Shown here: positions 9,930 to 19,639 of the stretch, one piece after another
Layout of the letters: each line of letters starts with the position of its first letter
Position numbering within the stretch: position 1 is the stretch's first letter
DNA from: Eutreptiella sp. 'Long Island Sound 2002'
Lineage: Eukaryota; Euglenozoa; Euglenophyceae; Eutreptiales; Eutreptiaceae
Direction: 5' to 3'
Assembly: GCA_964036045.1 (NCBI GenBank)
Contig: OZ038380.1
Coordinates: 12,669,629-12,733,628 of the forward strand
Length of the DNA stretch: 64,000 nucleotides
Program-made: the position numbers and the translations under genes
The notes under the pieces: generated by a model
Database searches by the model: none
What the model was told of the DNA's origin: nothing
The model's input: the letters and a program-made list of their open reading frames with translations, nothing else

Positions 9930-10304
9930 GCGATAGCCTATAACCATGACCTAAAAATTCAACCCATTATTGCAGATGAAGGAATACGCTTGGGAGGAAA
10001 TGAGCAAATGAAATTTGTGGACAAAAGCAGGAAATTCCATATCCGGACCGCCATTGTGCTAAGGCGTCACGCACCTTTTGCTGAGGCGTTATGCACCCTG
10101 CGTTCTCTTGTACCTTCACAGGCCAAATGGGCAACATACTTTCGCGTTTTCCCCTCAGACGTGCAGCACGACATCCATGTGGTTGGTCAAGAACTTATCC
10201 GAAAAGCGTATGCCACGTCAAGATGGAAGCCACAATTGGCCCGATTTTTCCCCGGGTGTCATGAAACACGAACTGAAAACCCATGGCTTGTGAGCATTGA
10301 TTGA
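9930..10304 (+). CDS. Short ORF of unknown function, possibly a remnant
   Basis: After a TAG at about 9924, the frame is open to TGA at 10304 and reads a protein-like sequence (AYNHDLKIQPIIADEGIRLG at its start, WKPQLARFFPGCHETRT near the end). The first ATG is at about 9990, giving about 104 residues. No domain is recognised. Surrounding fragments are decayed, so this is probably one surviving piece of a broken element ORF and not a stand-alone gene. Confidence 0.3.
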   Translation, partial: AIAYNHDLKIQPIIADEGIRLGGNEQMKFVDKSRKFHIRTAIVLRRHAPFAEALCTLRSLVPSQAKWATYFRVFPSDVQHDIHVVGQELIRKAYATSRWKPQLARFFPGCHETRTENPWLVSID

Positions 10305-10504
10305 CTAGTGACCTGCCCTCCTCTTCCCACTCCCTGTGTCTCCCTTCCCAACCGCACTATGCGAGCCTTGGTGATAATGGTTCACTACAGCCAAGAGTCA
10401 ACGAAAGGTCTGCGAACCCGGAGTTATGACTTTACGGTTTTGGATTTTCGAAGTGTGGTGTTCATAACCCTGGGGTTGGGCCTTTAAAAGTGTTAGCTAG
10501 GGGC

Positions 10505-10656
10505 GAGATTTCAGGACGATAATCGTTACCTCCGTCTCGCGGGAGAGGTAACGATTATCGTCCTGAAATCTGGAGGGACCAATCCAGAGGTAACGATTAT
10601 CGTCCTGAAATCTGGGGGAACCAAGCTAGAGGTAACGATTATCGTCCTAAAATCTC
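10505..10656. repeat. 27-bp motif cluster: one hairpin plus 42-bp tandem copies
   Basis: The 27-bp unit core is GGTAACGATTATCGTCCTG. It occurs inverted at 10505-10532 and direct at 10545-10571, 10587-10613 and 10629-10655. The first two copies form a perfect 27-bp stem with a 12-nt loop. The direct copies repeat every 42 bp with similar 15-bp spacers (GGAGGGACCAATCCA, GGGGGAACCAAGCTA). The core CGATTATCG is itself nearly palindromic. Confidence 0.85.
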
Positions 10657-10689
10657 GGCCAACCGCCAAAGCACCCGGGGTTGTGACCA

Positions 10690-10722
10690 ATCAATAAAAC
10701 CGGCTTTTTGAGCCGGTTCCAA
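10690..10722. repeat. Small hairpin AACCGGCTTTTTGAGCCGGTT
   Basis: An 8-bp perfect stem (AACCGGCT/AGCCGGTT) around a short T-rich loop, directly after the 27-bp repeat cluster. Function is unknown. Confidence 0.45.
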
Positions 10723-10993
10723 TGAGCCTATTGGGTAAAATTTTCAATTTTCAACCGAAAAAACCGTTTTGGTAACCGAAAGTAACCGCGGTTGTCAATG
10801 AGGACATCGTCATGACAAGAGTAACAAATGACAAAATGCCGTATTTGCGTACAACAAGAAAAATTGGTTGCAAAAACAACCTCGCATCATCTTCTGGTGG
10901 TTTCTAATCATTTCCACAACAATTTTCGTCAAATTTGAGGCAAATTACTCGGCAAAACCCATATCTCCTCAATTTGTAGACAATTTGTAGACA

Positions 10994-11250
10994 TCATGTC
11001 CAAAAGGATGGAAAACATGTTTGATGCTGGGTTGCCACCACCATTGACACCTGTGTGAGCAGCTGTTCTTGTGCACCGTTTCTCGCCGTGCTTGCCACTC
11101 CCCTAACAAGGGTAGTGCGGCCTCTGATGCTTTGTCTATTGCTGAATCCGTGGATCTCCTTGTTAATGACGCTGTGGTGGTGTCTTCTGATTCAGAGTGG
11201 GACTATGATGAGCACCCATTGACACAGGTTCGCTTCGCTCCTACAGGGCC
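10994..11250 (+). pseudogene. Possible fragment of an acidic protein ORF
   Basis: A short frame starts MSKRMENMFDAG at about 10995 and stops at about 11055. In another frame, from about 11069 to 11290, an acidic Ser/Asp-rich sequence (ESVDLLVNDAVVVSSDSEWD) looks protein-like. No family is recognised. It ends in the distant copy of the 27-bp repeat. Confidence 0.25.
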
Positions 11251-11277
11251 GAGATTTCAGGACGATAATCGTTACCT
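11251..11277. repeat. Distant inverted copy of the 27-bp motif
   Basis: This is an almost exact copy of the inverted unit at 10505-10532, about 720 bp downstream of it, followed by a partial inverted echo (TAACGATTATG). Confidence 0.8.
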
Positions 11278-11317
11278 ACTAACGATTATGTAATAGAATC
11301 GCGCTCACCATGTGCAA

Positions 11318-11370
11318 TGGCAAATAGCAAGTAGCAAATGGCAAATAGCAAATAGCAAATAGCAAAAGCA
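11318..11370. repeat. (CAAATAG)n-like short tandem repeat
   Basis: About seven imperfect heptamer units of GCAAATA/GCAAGTA type. Confidence 0.7.
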
Positions 11371-11544
11371 AATCATGTGCCGTTGGCAGTCCGTGACATA
11401 GGTTCCATGCTTTGGCACCACTATCCTGACTAGATATGAATATGTAGCACGTGAAGAACACATGTGCAAACAAAGTATGGACCGGTCTCTTTCAGCCGAA
11501 ATCGAATAAGTTGCAAAGAATTTAGGCTATCGCCAAAGAATGCT

Positions 11545-12600
11545 GCAGTAGATTTCGTCTACATGGCCTTCTTGCATCTGTCACATGCCCACGACCCAAA
11601 CCGTGGTGGATGAGTCAAACCTGCACATCCCAAGTGGAAGGTGGCGGAGCAACGATCACATGTTAACCGGGCGGCGATTACGACTTGCATCGTTTGCCCG
11701 CACCTCATGCTCACAACTAAAACATTTTGGGTGCACATTTTGGAGGAGCCTTGTCTTTAACACCACTAGCCTTGCATTCGGCCGCCTTGAAAGGAGAGAG
11801 AACAAATCCCAAATGTTCCGTTGCAACAACACCACCTGGCATGTTGGGAGCTGCATATGCTACCTCACGATCATATGCCAATTGCTCATATATGGACAAA
11901 GAGTCACGCACCTTGGGTTTCTTCTCCTTACCCTTGGGCGCACGATGGGTTAGAGCTCTCTCACCAATTTGGGTCAACGGCCGATCATCTTCAGAGATAT
12001 CGAGAACCTCAAGAACATCAGTAGATACATTCAATAAGTCTCAGAGATGCTCCAGATTTCCCAATCCAACATTGTTGCTTTTTTCGCCTATGGCCGGCCA
12101 CTGACAAGTTTGCTTGTTTTGCTGCGCTAATTTGCTCATGACCATTGCTCCACCGTATGTTGACACCCATTTGCTCCTCCATTTTCACACCATTGGCCTT
12201 CATTTGTTCTCCCTCATCATGCTCTTGCTTGTTGTCCAATTTTACCACTGGATGTGTGCATGATGCACGAGGTTTGGGGGGGGGTTTGAATGAGTCTGTG
12301 CAGAATCCACTATACTTAGAATGGAGGCAACTGGGTGTGCTACCTTGGCTTTTTGGGTCCGGTGGGAGACAACAAGGCACGCTTCTTTCACATGTGAGTT
12401 GTGGTAGCATTTGCATTGCTAATGGAAGAGTCATTGGCCAATTTTGTCATCACCACCCGTCTGGCAATATCTTTAAATGTCACCGGTCGGGAAATGATGT
12501 TGCTCACCCTTTTGTAAACACCACGGTATGTATCGTCACCTGTCCCTTTCCCACCGAGGGGTGGGCATAGTAGATCGTGCTACCTGAAACAACCTGTCAC
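11545..12600 (-). pseudogene. Frameshifted PHD-finger protein remnant
   Basis: Read on the - strand from about 12600 downwards, protein-like pieces follow in changing frames. They are a segment with GVYKRVSNIISRPVTFKDIA, interrupted by a TGA; a charged segment with KQEHDEGEQMKANGVKMEEQ; a segment with VLEVLDISEDDRPLTQIGER; and a Cys/His cluster: CFSC in one frame, then CDRCSATFHLGC and WACDRC in the next. Spacing CxxC, CxxC, HxxC, CxxC is that of a PHD finger, here ending the protein (KKAM stop near 11548). PHD fingers occur in chromatin proteins and in some transposable-element proteins; the decayed surroundings favour an element. Confidence 0.5.
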
Positions 12601-12830
12601 ATGTGGGTGCCAAATCAAGAAGGGAGCATTGGCGCTCAAAGGCTGCAATTCCGTATCTTTACGTCCGTTTGTACATTCCTTTCCTTTTCGTATGTTGTCC
12701 TCCAACAACCCGGAACTTGAGCGCGAGTCCCATGGCCCGGAACTTGGGCCACCTAAGTTCCGGATTATATAGTGCACATAAGCCGGACTCGGGTCTGCGT
12801 TCCCGGGTCTATAGTCTTGATGCATGGAAC
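12600..12830 (-). pseudogene. Possible upstream extension of the PHD-protein remnant
   Basis: The - strand frame ending in TAA near 12580 has protein-like composition (RKDTELQPLSANAPFLIWHP) directly upstream of the preceding remnant. Whether both belong to one former protein is uncertain. Confidence 0.25.
12737..12763. repeat. 9-bp hairpin CCGGAACTT / AAGTTCCGG
   Basis: A perfect 9-bp stem with a 9-nt loop. An additional half copy (CCCGGAACTTGAG) lies just upstream at about 12709. Confidence 0.5.
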
Positions 12831-13117
12831 AATAATGAAGCAAGTTTTTCACGCAAAAAAATATGTTCAACACAATGGAAGGTTGATGCACAACAAAGTG
12901 CCGGATGCGTAATGAAGTTCTTGATGCATTAAAAAAAAAAGCCAAAAAACATGAAGTCAACATCACCACAAAGCACACAAACAATTTGCAACAAGACCTG
13001 AACGTTGCAAAGAGTAAGATTCTTCCTAGAAGAAAAACAAAATAGCTATTGCCATTACATGTCAAGTGCATTCCTTGCATAGTATGCACCCTATTTCAGA
13101 CCCTACCGGGCAATAGG

Positions 13118-13228
13118 CAGGGGGGGGGGGGTGCTTTTCAGGTCCGTGTTGGGCCCGTGTTAACACAACACATGAGGGGGTGGGGGGGTACTTTTCACCG
13201 CCTGTGTTGGGGCCGTGTTAACACGTCC
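13118..13228 (+). repeat. Left ~100-bp direct repeat of the 13-15 kb unit
   Basis: A poly-G run followed by CTTTTCAGGTCCGTGTTGGG is repeated in the same orientation at 14851-14965. Each copy contains two related half-units of about 50 bp, each ending GTGTTAACAC. Confidence 0.75.
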
Positions 13229-13574
13229 AATAGGTGATGTGTTGTGTTGTTTTGTTTTCCTTTTGTGTTATGTTGTGTTGTGTTGTGTTGTGTTGTGTCA
13301 TTCCTTGTTTTGTTTTGGGTTTTTTTCTTGTGTCATTTTGTGCAGTGTTCTTCTTTTTTATTTTGTTGTGTTGTGTTGTGTTGTGTTGTGTTGTGTTGTG
13401 TTGTGTTGTGTTGGGTTGGGTTGGGTTGGGTTGGGTTGGGTTGGGTTGGGTTGGGTTGGGTTGTGTTGTTTTGTGTTGTGTTGTGTTGTGTTGTGTTGTT
13501 TTGTGTTATGTTGTGTTGTGTTGTGTTGTGTTGTGTTGTGTTGTGTTGTGTTGTGTTGTGTTGTGTTGTGTTGA
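13229..13574. repeat. (TGTTG)n pentanucleotide tract
   Basis: About 345 bp of TGTTG/TTTTG units with an embedded (GGGTT)n block at about 13411-13460. It is the reverse complement of the tract at 14674-14817. Confidence 0.95.
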
Positions 13575-13617
13575 GAATTGGTCTGCTTCAATCCATCACC
13601 AACAATGGTGTGAAGAG

Positions 13618-14529
13618 ATGTTGTCACACGCATGTGTGGCATGGTGCATACAGTTCCCAGCAGAGGTGGTTGAGATCTCTGCAGGCGCTGCAGGATGTGA
13701 TGCGCCTGAAGTTGCTGCCAAACCTCCAGCACGAGCAGAGGCGCCTGAGGTGTCTGCAGAAGGTGCTGAAACCGCGGGCGGTAACAAAAAGGCTCGTGTG
13801 GCAGACCCCAACCGTGGTCAGGGTCCTGCTAACGTGTGCCCAGGTCTAACCTTGTATGTTGCCAAAACACCCTACAATGTACCCACGTACCTTGACCCTG
13901 AAGGTGATCGCCGGCGCCATGGTAAAGCGAAGGCCGGGCGAGTGGACTCTCATCCAGAGTGTTATGACGAGGATGTAGGATATTTGGACATTTTGCACGA
14001 GAAAAAAAGGATTGTGAAGCAAATCCCCGAGGATTTTGCAAATTGCCAGGGTGCATTGGTAGGGTTGTTGTATGAGGAAGAACCCCGTGTTGGAACCTCC
14101 GAGGGCGGCAAACACCGGCACGAGACCCTCACGGTGCATTTGTACAAGCCAGCGAAGTTGGGAGGTCCTGCCGGTAGCTCCAGTAGCTCAAGCGCTACCT
14201 CCAGTAGTTCTAGTAGCTCCAGTAGTTCTAGCAGTTCCAGTAGTTCTAGTGTTTCACACGTCAACGCAAGTGCTAAACATTCCAGCGGCAAACAAGGAAA
14301 AGGCAAGTCTCGTTACAAGCAGGGTGCACTGCCATTTGGGCACATGACGCCTGTAGATCCCACAGCACAAGCAGGTGAGCGTGTCATGTTGGAGTTTGAG
14401 GCCTCGGTGAAGGTGCGGTTTGAAAGTATTTTTGCTTGGCCCCTTGAACACGCTCGTCAGGGACCCTATTTGGTGGTAACAAAAAAATTGTATGACCAAG
14501 TGTTGGAGTATTCTGTGGACAATCTGTAG
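13618..14529 (+). CDS. Hypothetical 303-aa protein with polyserine tract
   Basis: The frame is open from within the pentanucleotide tract to TAG at 14527-14529. The first ATG outside the tract is at 13618, giving 303 residues. Residues about 10-55 are Ala/Glu/Pro rich. Residues about 75-185 are a mixed, globular-looking segment (PECYDEDVGYLDILHEKKRI). A polyserine tract at about 187-212 is encoded by alternating AGT/AGC/TCT-type codons at about 14174-14255. The last 90 residues are basic and then globular (YLVVTKKLYDQVLEYSVDNL at the end). No domain is recognised. Its position between complementary repeats and direct repeats suggests it belongs to a mobile or duplicated unit. Confidence 0.5.
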   Translation: MLSHACVAWCIQFPAEVVEISAGAAGCDAPEVAAKPPARAEAPEVSAEGAETAGGNKKARVADPNRGQGPANVCPGLTLYVAKTPYNVPTYLDPEGDRRRHGKAKAGRVDSHPECYDEDVGYLDILHEKKRIVKQIPEDFANCQGALVGLLYEEEPRVGTSEGGKHRHETLTVHLYKPAKLGGPAGSSSSSSATSSSSSSSSSSSSSSSSSVSHVNASAKHSSGKQGKGKSRYKQGALPFGHMTPVDPTAQAGERVMLEFEASVKVRFESIFAWPLEHARQGPYLVVTKKLYDQVLEYSVDNL

Positions 14530-14673
14530 GTTTGTAGGTTCCTGTGTCATGTTGCATGAGCACTCTCGGGTTGCTACGGATGACTGAACCCGCTGTCTTT
14601 GGGTACAATATGTCATACGTGCATAAGTGGTCAAGCAATTGTTGCACTACCTTTGCGTGTCTCCATTGCAAAC

Positions 14674-14817
14674 ACAACACAAAACAACACAAAACAACAC
14701 AACACAACACAACACAACGCAACACAACACAACACAACACAACACAACACAACACAACACAACACAACACAACACAACACAACACAACACAACACAACAC
14801 AACACAACACAACACAA
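14674..14817. repeat. (AACAC)n pentanucleotide tract
   Basis: About 28 units of ACAAC. It is complementary to the tract at 13229-13574, so the two can form a very long inverted repeat around the ORF. Confidence 0.95.
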
Positions 14818-14850
14818 AATCTGCGGGTTCGTGTGTTGCCATAGGGGAGA

Positions 14851-14965
14851 CAGAGGGGGGGGGGGTACTTTTCAGGTCCGTGTTGGGCCTGTGTTGGCAC
14901 AACACAGGAGGGGTTGGGGGGGGTACTTTTTACCTCTGTGTTGGCCGGCCGTGTTAACACGCCTA
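14851..14965 (+). repeat. Right ~100-bp direct repeat of the 13-15 kb unit
   Basis: Second copy of the poly-G plus CTTTTCAGGTCCGTGTTGGG block, again with two half-units and a GTGTTAACACG end. Confidence 0.75.
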
Positions 14966-14969
14966 ATGT

Positions 14970-16640
14970 CCACCATGCTCAATTGATTTTGGCTGAGGAG
15001 TTGGTGCCTGTTGTGCCTTGCTGAAGTGTTGTCCACACAACATCCACATCAACTTGCCAAAATCCAACGTGGATCAAAGTGAATGCGCACCAACAAAAAT
15101 GGATCAGGGGGGACAGGGTAGTGTAACCCCCCCCCCCCCCCCCCAAAGGGACCAAATCTTTCAAATTGGATTGGGTGCGTAGTCCCCACACACCGTCTTT
15201 GTATTTTCTCGAATTTGTCTCTGCGTTAACAAAGGATCAAAGCTCTCCAGTGTATGACAAAGCAAAGAGACATGCAAAGCACAAAACTAGGGTGGCCGAA
15301 GCTACAGCTTTCTAAAGAGAAACAGACAGTCGTTATTGCATGCATTAAGTTCGGGTTCTTTTGTTGTTTATTTAGAAGAAAATGCTTCAGTGGATCAAGA
15401 AAGTTGTGGCATTTTGCGTGCATGCCTTGTTCCGCAAGGGGATGGATTATTTTCACACACAATTCACACCCAATTTAGCATCATCAATTATATGTGTTTG
15501 CTTTGCTGTGTACCTCACGCATGCCCATTGTGCTACATTGTACGGTGGACGAAAGATTGTGAGTTTGGGGCTCCTATGGCCGTGCGCCACGGTTTTCGGT
15601 GGATTTTTTGGCTCGGATCCATTTCCACGGGGTAGGCGCGGGGCGGGGGGGCTCATGTCCGATCTGCGAACCAGTCCATTTTTTTTGGGGGGGGGGGGTG
15701 ACAAAGTTGATCACATGTGTTCTTGGGGGAAGAAATCAACGGCAAAGTGAAATAATGCAATGCACCGCCGCGTTGATTGTTCTTAAACAAAAAATGCAAA
15801 GCTACCTAGCGGTGTGGTTTGATGTGCAACATCAAAAGAAAACACAAACGGGGTGGCAAGCAGGCACAATTCTTGAAAAAAGCAAAACCAAGCCCATGAC
15901 CAAAATGTCCATGAGTGGAAAGAAAGCGACCTTTTTGCTCCGTAGATTCCACCCCACCCCCTCCTAAGTCAGTGCAGACCGCGGATCGGGCCCCTGGAAA
16001 ACACACCTCATGGTGCTCAATCCCCTTTGGTAAAGAAATGCACCCTGAAATCGGCACACGCAATGCTGGTTTGCCGATATTCGGAATGCACCTGAACAAA
16101 AGCCCCCATGCTTGGGCGTGACTTTGGGGAGGAGGGCAACTGTTGCTCACATCAGGGACCAGGTGATGCGATGTGCGCCGGATCGGGGTGGTGGAAACCC
16201 CCCACCCCACCCCGGGTGATATTACGAATTTTTATTTCAGCCAATGGTAGGTAGAAAGCTTGACAAATTGACATATCAAGAACGTGCATGTTCACACGTG
16301 TGGTGCCGGTAGTAATAATATGTGAAGGGGGGGCGGGGGGATCCTTTTGTAGAGCTAGGGTCAGGGGGACGGGATGGGTGTGTGTTGGAGCTGGGTGGCT
16401 GGGCAGATTTTTAGGTGGAAATTGTGGGGTGGGAGAAAAATTTTTCCGGCGCCTGGTTTTCAGCCACCCGACCTCCGCATTCCCATCCGATCCTGCCCCA
16501 TGACGGGAGGGGGGGGAATGCCCGCCCCCCCATAGCAGATGGTGCTGGCCTTGCTCTCCCCGTGCTCGGTTGTCGCAGAAGTCATTGTCCTTGTTGCTCA
16601 GACCGCCCCCGTTGACCTAATAATTTCGAAGTATCACTTT
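14970..16640. other. Intergenic stretch, no gene recognised
   Basis: It contains several poly-C/poly-G runs (about 15129, 15684, 16505). Short frames at 15336-15750 and 15806-16210 lack convincing composition. The last ~150 bases precede the ARB2-type gene and presumably hold its promoter and 5' UTR, but no core motif is clear. Confidence 0.4.
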
Positions 16641-16650
16641 TCTCCGCACT

Positions 16651-17649
16651 ATGTCCAAGCTCCAAGAAGCGGGTTACAAGTACGTAGGGGGGGCGAGTGG
16701 GAGGAGCCATGATTTGGTTCTTAGGCAAGTGACCGACGAGAGTAAAAAATTCGAGTGGCAAGGACAAGAACACTACGACTTGTTGGGCGCTGGTGTTGTG
16801 CAGTATTTGGAACGAAGCCTGGTGTCCGACGTCGGCCTGGAGGAATTGGTCGCGAAGAAAGAAGGGGCCGACGTGGGCGTCAACGTGTTTTGCACCCCCG
16901 GGTTACAATCCCATGAGGGGCCGCTCCTCATCTTGGTGGCTGGCAGTGCCCCCGGAGGGCACGCAGGCATGTGGGCACGCAGTTTGTGCATCAACAATTC
17001 ACTAGAGTACGGGTCCATGCTCCCGTACATCAGCCGCGCCAAGGAACTGGGATGGGCGGTGCTGGTGACCAACCCCAATGTGCAGCAGGCCGGCGACGAC
17101 ACCATCCCCGGAAGCGAAAGCCCGCACCAACACCTTGAGACCGTGTGGCACCAGTTCGCGGCCCACTCCAAGGCGACGCACGTGCTGGTGGTGGCACACT
17201 CTTACGGCGGTTGTGGCACCGTGCACTTGCTCAAGACGTGCAAGGCTGCTCAGGGCCGTTTGAGTGCCATCGCCTTCACGGATGCTGGAGCCTTCGGAAC
17301 GGGCAGCCTTCTGCAGGAGACCGTGCCGGAAGATGAGGCTGATAAGCGCTACAAGGACCTGCAGGCGTGGCGTGCGGTGTCGCCGGCTGCCTTCGAGCTG
17401 GCGGGGCAGGACGTGAGGGAGGTGCTGCAGGCCAAGGCACGGAATTTCATGGCTTCCGCCGAGCCTCTCGGAACTCCGCTTTCGCCGGACACTGAGGGTT
17501 GCATTTGTGTGAGCGCGGGGCACACCGACCACGTTTGGACTTCCGGAATGTCGATCGACATCGTCTTTGACTTTCTGAAGGAGGGGGTGACCGGAACTGC
17601 AGCGGAATCGAACGCGAAAACTCGCGAGGCGGCAGCAGCCCGCGTCTGA
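16651..17649 (+). CDS. ARB2/FAM172-type alpha/beta-hydrolase-fold protein
   Basis: 332 residues in a single exon. The arrangement resembles the Arb2 domain of FAM172/ARB2 proteins: an early QEHYDLLGAGVVQYLER segment, a strand-loop GPLLILVAGS, then AGMWARSLCINNSLEYGSML, a strand WAVLVTNPN, and a nucleophile elbow AHSYGG with Ser184. A C-terminal AGHTDHVW supplies a candidate catalytic His. In fission yeast, Arb2 works in an Argonaute siRNA chaperone complex, and animal ARB2A is implicated in co-transcriptional regulation. Whether members are enzymes is unclear, although the elbow Ser and the His are kept here. The ATG at 16651 gives the expected domain length and the frame closes at TGA. It has no evident link to its neighbours. 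Confidence 0.85.
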   Translation: MSKLQEAGYKYVGGASGRSHDLVLRQVTDESKKFEWQGQEHYDLLGAGVVQYLERSLVSDVGLEELVAKKEGADVGVNVFCTPGLQSHEGPLLILVAGSAPGGHAGMWARSLCINNSLEYGSMLPYISRAKELGWAVLVTNPNVQQAGDDTIPGSESPHQHLETVWHQFAAHSKATHVLVVAHSYGGCGTVHLLKTCKAAQGRLSAIAFTDAGAFGTGSLLQETVPEDEADKRYKDLQAWRAVSPAAFELAGQDVREVLQAKARNFMASAEPLGTPLSPDTEGCICVSAGHTDHVWTSGMSIDIVFDFLKEGVTGTAAESNAKTREAAAARV

Positions 17650-19440
17650 CGGCCTTGCGACGTTGTCGTGGGAAGTCTGGTCTGAGTTTTGGGATCGCGT
17701 TTGAATTTGACTGAAATGTGAGCAGTGGTTGGGATGTTTCCACAAGTTCATCGACTCGGGCATCCACGTGATCAGGGAATCCTGCCCAGGTCCCATGGTT
17801 TGGGCGACATTTCTGGCCATGCCTTCAAGCCTGAGCATCCAAAGGAAGCTACAGCAACAGACAATAGACCCTACCACAGCACCAGGACCCCCGAGGTCTC
17901 CCAGGAATGATCCTGTCAGGAATTGCCAGGGCCCATCAAACAGCACTCGTCCTCCGACGCACATAGGCCAGATCGAAGTGTGGGGGAAGTAGCCCTCACG
18001 CCCACCCTCAATCATCGCCTGGAACGCCCACAGGATGTTGTCACGCCGAGAACAGCCTGTGGGTAGACGACCAGACATGGTGACCCCTCATGCAAGACCG
18101 CGCTGTGGACCGTTTCAGGGTCGTGGCGCGCGCGGCTGTGCGCATGGCCCAGCGCGACACGACGAAGAGCATCGTCAGGATCGTCAGCATCGTCAAGAGG
18201 CATCCCCAAAGGGCCATGCACTGGGCTCTGGGACGTGCCGACGCAAGGGCACACGCATGGCGGCATGCACGCCCTCTCTGATCATTGCCGTGGCCTAGTC
18301 ATGCCTGGTCCGCTTAGACGTCAGCACCGCCGAAGAATCTGCCCGAATCCTCAGCAACCGTGCTGCTCTGTCGGTGCACACGAGCGGCTGGGGGGATGTG
18401 TAGTGCGGGTGTCTTGTACATTGTGTTGGGGGCCTGCCAATGGTTTGCTTTTCTTGCTGTTTACAATTTTTCATTGATTTTGGGAATCCCCACCCTCTCC
18501 TCTCCCGGGCTCCTGGTGGTGGGCTTTTCGTGGGTCCTGGGTTTACTAGGGCTGAGGATTGGGCATTGAAGTGATGTAGGTCTCTGATTAGAGGTCAGAA
18601 GCTTACGTCACATCGCAGCCCCTCTTGCTCAGATTTAGTGCCTGGACAAAGGAGATGGTTCATCATGAGGCTCGGGGTTTAATGTTTGTGTGTATGCAGC
18701 GACCATCTTGCGGTATAGGGGATCACCAAGTGTCCCGAGCGGTGTGGCGGCCTTCCGCCGAACTAGAGCCAACGCGGTACGTATGGTTGGCCTGGGTGGG
18801 TGGGTTGTTTGTGTGCGGGTCATCCCCAGGCACTGAGGGCTCCAAACAACCCCCGGGTCCACCTACACCTTCGCTTGGCTCACCTTAATTAGGTTTTACC
18901 CCCTTTGGGGGGTTGCTAGGCACAAGCCTGATCCCCGTCTGGCTGCTGTTTTCCAGCACACTCTCTGCAGAGGGTTTGTGTGGCGTGTACGCACAAGCCC
19001 AAGATTGCCGTCGCTGTCCCGTGTACAACGGTGGGGCACATGAATACGCCATTTGGGATGATCATGTGAGCGGAGTGATGTATCATCCATTGCCCCCTGC
19101 CTTGCACGCACACAGAAAAGGACTGAAGTCATGTAAGCCCCATGCCAAAGAGCAGCTCTCCAAGGCGAGCAGGGACCCGGATCTGCTGCAGACCCGGTGC
19201 CACCGGCCGGATGTTGCAGGCAGTGCAAAGTGTCCCCATGCCACATCGCCCGTAATGCACATCTGACCCTGGTGCCCCATGCTGGTGTCCCTCCCAAATA
19301 TGGTCGCATGAGTGGCGCCACGATACACCGGGTGCGGGGGGGGAGGGCTAGGGCAGGCTTCGGGGGGGCTCTGACCTACTAACCCTCTCCCTTCCCCTTT
19401 GCAGTAGCGCCCAGGACCAAAATAGGCCTACGCCCTCCCT
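17650..19440. other. Intergenic stretch, no gene recognised
   Basis: Both strands were read. The long - strand frame over 17002-18078 is an antisense shadow of the ARB2-type gene and has no domain. No repeats of note were seen. Confidence 0.4.
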
Positions 19441-19462
19441 AATATGGTCTTCTCCCGCCTTT

Positions 19463-19549
<87 letters not shown>

Positions 19550-19566
19550 GCACGCACACAAACACA

Positions 19567-19634
<68 letters not shown>
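19463..19634. repeat. (AC)n microsatellite
   Basis: About 170 bp of AC repeats, interrupted by ACACAAACAC and a GCACGCACGCAC block. Confidence 0.97.
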
Positions 19635-19638
<4 letters not shown>

Positions 19639-19639
19639 G

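Noticed and set aside
10545-10655. CRISPR-like array (27-bp repeats, 15-bp spacers)
   Set aside because: Too few units, spacers are related to each other and too short, one copy is inverted, and the genome is eukaryotic.
13234-13610. Long Cys/Val/Leu-rich open frames over the (TGTTG)n tract
   Set aside because: They are direct translations of a pentanucleotide repeat; length comes from the absence of stops in the repeat and does not indicate coding.
14631-14960. Thr/Gln/His/Asn repeat frames over (AACAC)n
   Set aside because: Same reason: simple-repeat translation.
17002-18078. 358-codon minus-strand frame opposite the ARB2-type gene
   Set aside because: It is the antisense shadow of a codon-biased gene, has no recognisable domain, and extends into non-coding sequence with unlikely composition.
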